From NCBI GenBank assembly GCA_032718475.1, contig JAUCBJ010003366.1, forward strand, positions 30,160-94,159: a stretch of 64,000 bases of DNA. Reading direction: 5' to 3'. Positions 59,792-64,000 of the stretch are shown piece after piece; the stretch's first letter is position 1, and every line of letters starts with the position of its first letter. The stretch is from Nemertoderma westbladi. Lineage: Eukaryota > Xenacoelomorpha > Nemertodermatida > Nemertodermatidae. Position numbers and translations under genes: made by a program. Below the pieces are notes generated by a model. It was not told where the DNA came from. It was given only the letters and a program-made list of their open reading frames with translations, and did no database searches.

Positions 59792-62700
59792 TCACTGTGT
59801 GATTCCGCGGGGTTTCGTGGGTTTTAAGTAGTAACCGGGAACGTAACCCCGCTTACCCCGACACTCAACCAACCACCACTCGGCGTTGCCCTCCAGGTCA
59901 TGTCTGTCTACAACCACGACCAGCTCCCCGGCCCTCAGGGAGATCTCCGTGTTAGTGGAGGCCGAGAAGTTATGGGCCGCAACGAAATAGTTGGTAACGC
60001 TGCTCACTGATTGGCTAGACGTCAGGGAGGGATGTTGGTTGGGTCTTAACGATTGGTTAAAACGTGGGGAACTTGAATCTGATTGTGTAGGGTGCGGTCT
60101 ACTGGTTACTGATTGGTTAAAATGTGGAGGACTTGATTCTGATTGGGTGATGTGCGGTCTACTGGTTACTGATTGGTTAAAACGTGGAGGACTTGATTCT
60201 GATTGGGTGATGTGCGGTCGGCTGTTTACTGATTGGTTAAAACGAGGGGGGCTTGAATCTGATTGACTGTAACTAGCAGGATTTACCCCTGCTACGGCAG
60301 ACCTAGTATCTACAAAGGACGATATATTATCCTGGTCTCTCCAACTGTCCGACAACTGTTTCAACGTGGTCTTGTAATCATTGGGGGGTTGATTCTCCGT
60401 GGGAAGGGTGTACTGCAACCCGGGGGTGGAACGGGGCCGCGAGTCGGAGACACGTCGTCGTTGCGGGCGCAGTCTCTGGACCACAGACACCGGGAGCAAC
60501 CCCTTCTCCCATCCGTTATCCAAGACCCATCGCTGGGTGGACCCAGACGGGTCCGCCTCCTTAATGATGCCAAGGAACTCACCTTCTGAGACAGACAGCT
60601 CCCCGACCTCCTTGGATGAGTAAGCCGAAGTGGCGACACACAAACTCCCGTAGCGCTGCATTAGATTCTGTTTAGCCTCATCCGATTGGACGCCGCGAAT
60701 CGCGACTACAGAATGCCGTTTATACTCGACAGCGCCATCTCGTGGTTTGTACACGAACTGGGCGTCGCGACCGACTCTATAAGCCGCGGACGACGTCTGA
60801 AGAACCGACAAACGTTCTAGAAACCCGGACCTCGCGTTGAGTTTCTCGGTGAAGGCGTTGAGCAACCCGCGCTCCACGCTCTCTGAGACGCGCACACTGC
60901 GACGCAACTCGTCGCCGGCGCACCCCGCGAACACGAGCTTCCCGTTGAGCAGCCATCGTAAGGCGTTCTCCACCAGGGACCAACTCAACCGCGTCAACTC
61001 CGGGAGATCTTCAACCAACTGGTGGTTGATAGCCTCGTAAATCTCTCGCGTCGAATCGACTTCCTTCTGAGCCGCGACGAGTTTCTCCGAATCGAGTTTA
61101 ACTCTCTCCAACTTCTTCCTCGCTCGATCGAAATCCAATAATTTATCTCCACGTTTAGCAATTAAGTATTTGGGACCCTCAAAAGCCTTCAGAAGTTCGT
61201 TCAACGGCTTAACAACTCGCTCTCTTATAGTTCGCAAATGATCAGAAGCGATCTTCTTATTGACCCGATCGGATCCATTCTGAAAGGAAGAAGATATTTC
61301 ATTATGAAAGAAACTGTTGAAGCTAACAGACAGAACGGCACTGCTGCTGACGCACTTCTCCTGCGAATCGCAATAAGAGGAAACTAAATCGTTTAACGAC
61401 GGAATAAAACCCGCTAAATAGTTGAACTTCATTTCGGCTTCGATAAAACTGTCGTCCACTGTTTGTTTGGACAGACCGGTAGCCTGGGATACGATCTGGT
61501 TGAACCTCCCGATGGATTTCTTTACGGAATGGATTGTCATCTTATTGGTGAGGGCGACCAGATCGGGTCGTTTGTACTTATCGATGATTTCCTTCTGGAA
61601 CTTCGACTTGTTTATGGCGGCGGCCACGTCCATCATCGATTTACTCGCGGCAACCAACTCCGATTTATCGTTGGTATCCGCGGCGCAACTAATCAACTCG
61701 TTGAGTAACAACGGGTATTTGAGGATCCGCTGGACGGGTTTAATTAGAATCGAGTTTAAGTTGAAGGAGTTCTTGTGGGAGCGGTATTCCTCCAGGACAG
61801 AGTCGATGAAACGACACGCGGTCGGGCTGGACTCGTATTTAATCAGGAGGTTAATAATATCGTTGTGATTCCGACAATATGGCCCGTAAGCTTTAGTGAA
61901 GTCCTCCGATAAATTCACGAAACATTTACCTATCGAGCCGAAACCATCGAAATCGCTGAGAGAAGCGTCGAGTCTCTGTATTAAAGAGGATGATACGGAG
62001 ATTATGGGAGGGAGGAGTCCCGCTAGCACATCGCAGTTCACGGATTCCTCCGCACTATATCTCGAGAATATCTTATAGATGCAGTCCATATCGCTGCGGA
62101 AGTCCCGTTCTGTGCTGAGCAACTCGTTGAGAACTCGCGATCGCTTCACGGCGACGGAATCGACGACGCGAGGTCGGGCTGACGCCTCTCGGAACTCCTC
62201 CAGACTCCTCTGGAGTCCCAGTAACTCCTCCTCCAGACGGCGGACGTCCCCCTGGGACAGCAGCCCCGGGACGTCCAGCCCGATGAGGTCGGCACCCAGC
62301 TCCTGGGACTTCGCCTGTTGGTTGGCTTCGAGTTCCTGCTGTATCTCGGATACCCTAGTCTCTATGTGCTGCACGATACTCTCGTTGAGCTGAGAGTTAT
62401 TAAGAGTTTCCAATTCCGTTGTTTTAGCTAGGTTTAGCCTTTGAGAAGTTTCCTTTAAAGAGATTTCCTTTGGTTTACCTTCAGTTTCCCTTATAGAATC
62501 GAGTTTCCCGGATTTGAAACTGCGAAAATTTCCCCCGATGTTAGAGTCGAAACTCGAGTGTCGCTCGAAACGGGAGCGGTTTGGTCTGTCCGGCTCCTTG
62601 TCCGACAGTCTGTCCGGGTCCTTGTCGGACAGTGACAGACGTCGGACAGCCGATGGTTCCGCATCCAGGAACGAGCTGGGAACCATCCCACGCAGTCCGC

Positions 62701-63904
62701 TACTGTTCTCAACCTGGAACCACTCGGCGTCGACTCGGTGTAGCAAACTGACCACCTCCGAGGCCGAAATGGTCAGCTCTAAACTCGATTCCGCGACGAA
62801 AGAGTAGAGGACGGTAGCCTGGTTGGGGCCCCTTGGAGCCGGGGCGTTATCAGACCCCCTTGGTGGACTCGAGGCAGTTTCAGCACCGGTTTTGTTACAT
62901 GTTTCAGCCAGTTGGGAAAGAGTCACAACGCTACTATACGTATCTTTAGATAAATCAGAGTTACAACTACTTGTAGGTACAACATCTAGAGCTCCTGTTT
63001 GATTACTTTCGTCTTCTGTTTTTATGATATCTTGTAAAATTTTAATATAATTGGCAGGAAATATTCCTGATCTGTGACGAATCCGCCCCTCCAACCAGGT
63101 CGGGGAAACGTAGCGAATTAATTCGATCATCTCCCCGACTTCAAAATTCAATTCGTCCCTTTGATCCGAATGATAGGGGAACTTAGCCACACCGTGTGGT
63201 GCATTCCTATGGTGGTCGCCGGCGTTCGTATGTTGGTCTGGGGAGTCACTATGGTGGTCTGGGATATGACCATTATCGCTTGATGCATTAACTGTGTCAT
63301 CGAGTATCTCTAGTTGTAGAGTCAATGCGATTCCCGTAGATCCATCCACGCACTCGGCTTCCACCCAATCAACATCGACCACACGAGTTATTTGTAGAAT
63401 CTCGCCGCAAACGAAACTCAACTCGTTTTTTAACTGCCCCTTAACAGTCGCCAACGCTTTGGCTCTGCAGGGAACCCGGATCGGCTGTTTATCCTGAGAG
63501 TCTACTCGAAACTTCTCCGTGGAGTCTTCGGCGTTGTACTCCGATAAGAAACATATAAAACTGAGAGGGAACACGCCAAATCTGGAGTCGCATCTACCTT
63601 CGGCCCAAGAGGCATCAATGAACGACGTAACGATAACTAAATCGCCTTTATTAAACGACAAGTCGCCGGATTCTCCCGTCTGGAAATCCGATACAGCGAC
63701 TCCTAATTTTTCGTTTGATTGTAATGGCGGTATCGGTATTTCTGTAACGAAATTACATGGGAAGTATCCCCTTAAATCTCCATGCTTACCTTCCAGCCAA
63801 TTGGTGTCGACCGCGCGTATGATTTCTATCGCATCCCCGGCACAAATAGTCAACTCGTCCGGATTGCTGGCTGTAAAATTATGGATAACACGAACCAACT
63901 TCAT
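59792..63904 (-). CDS. DNMBP: Dynamin-binding protein (Tuba)-like SH3/RhoGEF/BAR scaffold, intronless
   Basis: DNMBP/Tuba links dynamin and actin regulators to membranes and activates Cdc42. A single open frame of 1370 residues encodes SH3 domains at about 1-56, 66-121, 146-201, 237-291 and 362-417, a predicted coiled coil (500-580), a DH (RhoGEF) domain at about 585-775 with the conserved LIKPVQRILKYPLLLNEL helix, a BAR domain at about 790-1040, and SH3 domains at about 1085-1146 and 1305-1363. The order SH3s-DH-BAR-SH3-SH3 is that of DNMBP, but human DNMBP has four N-terminal SH3 domains, and SH3-3 here is weak (its usual 'GxFPxNY' is changed). The first SH3 starts at the first Met (MKLVRVIHNF), so the start is natural. 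There is no intron in 4.1 kb, unlike the multi-exon vertebrate gene. Four 20-residue repeats lie at 1212-1286. Confidence 0.93.
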   Translation of the reverse strand: MKLVRVIHNFTASNPDELTICAGDAIEIIRAVDTNWLEGKHGDLRGYFPCNFVTEIPIPPLQSNEKLGVAVSDFQTGESGDLSFNKGDLVIVTSFIDASWAEGRCDSRFGVFPLSFICFLSEYNAEDSTEKFRVDSQDKQPIRVPCRAKALATVKGQLKNELSFVCGEILQITRVVDVDWVEAECVDGSTGIALTLQLEILDDTVNASSDNGHIPDHHSDSPDQHTNAGDHHRNAPHGVAKFPYHSDQRDELNFEVGEMIELIRYVSPTWLEGRIRHRSGIFPANYIKILQDIIKTEDESNQTGALDVVPTSSCNSDLSKDTYSSVVTLSQLAETCNKTGAETASSPPRGSDNAPAPRGPNQATVLYSFVAESSLELTISASEVVSLLHRVDAEWFQVENSSGLRGMVPSSFLDAEPSAVRRLSLSDKDPDRLSDKEPDRPNRSRFERHSSFDSNIGGNFRSFKSGKLDSIRETEGKPKEISLKETSQRLNLAKTTELETLNNSQLNESIVQHIETRVSEIQQELEANQQAKSQELGADLIGLDVPGLLSQGDVRRLEEELLGLQRSLEEFREASARPRVVDSVAVKRSRVLNELLSTERDFRSDMDCIYKIFSRYSAEESVNCDVLAGLLPPIISVSSSLIQRLDASLSDFDGFGSIGKCFVNLSEDFTKAYGPYCRNHNDIINLLIKYESSPTACRFIDSVLEEYRSHKNSFNLNSILIKPVQRILKYPLLLNELISCAADTNDKSELVAASKSMMDVAAAINKSKFQKEIIDKYKRPDLVALTNKMTIHSVKKSIGRFNQIVSQATGLSKQTVDDSFIEAEMKFNYLAGFIPSLNDLVSSYCDSQEKCVSSSAVLSVSFNSFFHNEISSSFQNGSDRVNKKIASDHLRTIRERVVKPLNELLKAFEGPKYLIAKRGDKLLDFDRARKKLERVKLDSEKLVAAQKEVDSTREIYEAINHQLVEDLPELTRLSWSLVENALRWLLNGKLVFAGCAGDELRRSVRVSESVERGLLNAFTEKLNARSGFLERLSVLQTSSAAYRVGRDAQFVYKPRDGAVEYKRHSVVAIRGVQSDEAKQNLMQRYGSLCVATSAYSSKEVGELSVSEGEFLGIIKEADPSGSTQRWVLDNGWEKGLLPVSVVQRLRPQRRRVSDSRPRSTPGLQYTLPTENQPPNDYKTTLKQLSDSWRDQDNISSFVDTRSAVAGVNPASYSQSDSSPPRFNQSVNSRPHITQSESSPPRFNQSVTSRPHITQSESSPPHFNQSVTSRPHPTQSDSSSPRFNQSLRPNQHPSLTSSQSVSSVTNYFVAAHNFSASTNTEISLRAGELVVVVDRHDLEGNAEWWLVECRGKRGYVPGYYLKPTKPRGITQ
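60047..60271 (-). repeat. 60-bp tandem repeat in the DNMBP-like coding sequence
   Basis: Nearly four copies of a 20-residue unit of the type SESSPPRFNQSVTSRPHITQ (residues 1212-1286), in the disordered linker before the last SH3. The repeat keeps frame. Its Pro/Ser-rich content (SSPPRF) could offer SH3-binding or phosphorylation sites, which is inference. Confidence 0.85.
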
Positions 63905-63989
63905 CTGATTCCCGATATCAGATCAGAGTAACAAAAATTTAATATAAATATTACCTGGTAAACAAATACACACACGATAGGCCTACAAC

Positions 63990-64000
63990 AATATGGCGGC
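63990..64000 (+). promoter_or_regulatory. YY1-type motif at the window edge
   Basis: AATATGGCGGC matches the AAnATGGCGGC consensus of YY1 exactly. In animal genomes this motif is common near the start sites of housekeeping genes. It lies 86 bases upstream of the DNMBP-like ATG and could belong to that promoter or to a divergent gene beyond the window. Confidence 0.5.

Noticed and set aside
60361-62807. Overlapping ORFs on both strands within the DNMBP-like gene
   Set aside because: They are shadows of the 1370-residue frame, which carries all recognisable domains.

Overview
The window looks like animal nuclear DNA, probably from a marine invertebrate. It carries spliced genes with metazoan orthologues (SEC61A, a DNMBP/Tuba-type scaffold), several retroelement classes, AT-rich intergenic DNA and a very large satellite-like array. 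The species cannot be named from the sequence. The palindromes TACCGGTA and AGGCCT recur throughout the non-coding DNA.

Layout from left to right. Positions 1-705 hold the 3' part of a LINE reverse transcriptase on the minus strand, open at the window edge. Positions 1566-3627 encode a complete SEC61 alpha in two exons. A second LINE tail (about 6509-7390) and a decayed RT fragment with a YLDD motif (about 8530-9350) follow. A 1.3 kb non-autonomous hAT element (10313-11630, 8-bp target duplication) ends 89 bp before the start codon of a four-exon GT4-type glycosyltransferase (11720-14486). An RTE-like LINE on the minus strand, broken by frameshifts, fills about 15537-19012.

A 12.2 kb BEL/Pao LTR retrotransposon lies at 19052-31279 on the minus strand, with two 1271-bp LTRs that look identical by eye. 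It keeps gag, zinc knuckles and protease but has lost RT, RNase H and integrase. ORF1 and ORF2 share one frame and are split by a single UGA-CGG. Near its 3' end is an unfamiliar Cys/His-rich reading frame interrupted by two in-frame stops. Its leader is built of nested tandem duplications. This element is the best candidate for something undescribed.

After a tRNA-like SINE head and long G/C homopolymers, a 26.4 kb array of about 675 copies of a 39-bp unit runs from about 32684 to 59104. Because 39 is divisible by 3, it gives open frames of up to 2534 codons on both strands; these are best read as a by-product of the repeat. It has clear internal structure: three main unit types, regional variants, a domain rich in 38-bp units and duplicated blocks of 15, 27 and 41 units.

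The right end (59792-63904, minus strand) is an intact intronless 1370-residue DNMBP/Tuba-like protein with five N-terminal SH3 domains, DH, BAR and two C-terminal SH3 domains. A perfect YY1-type promoter motif sits at the last bases of the window. The host genes are unrelated in function: ER protein translocation, sugar transfer, and Cdc42/actin-membrane scaffolding.
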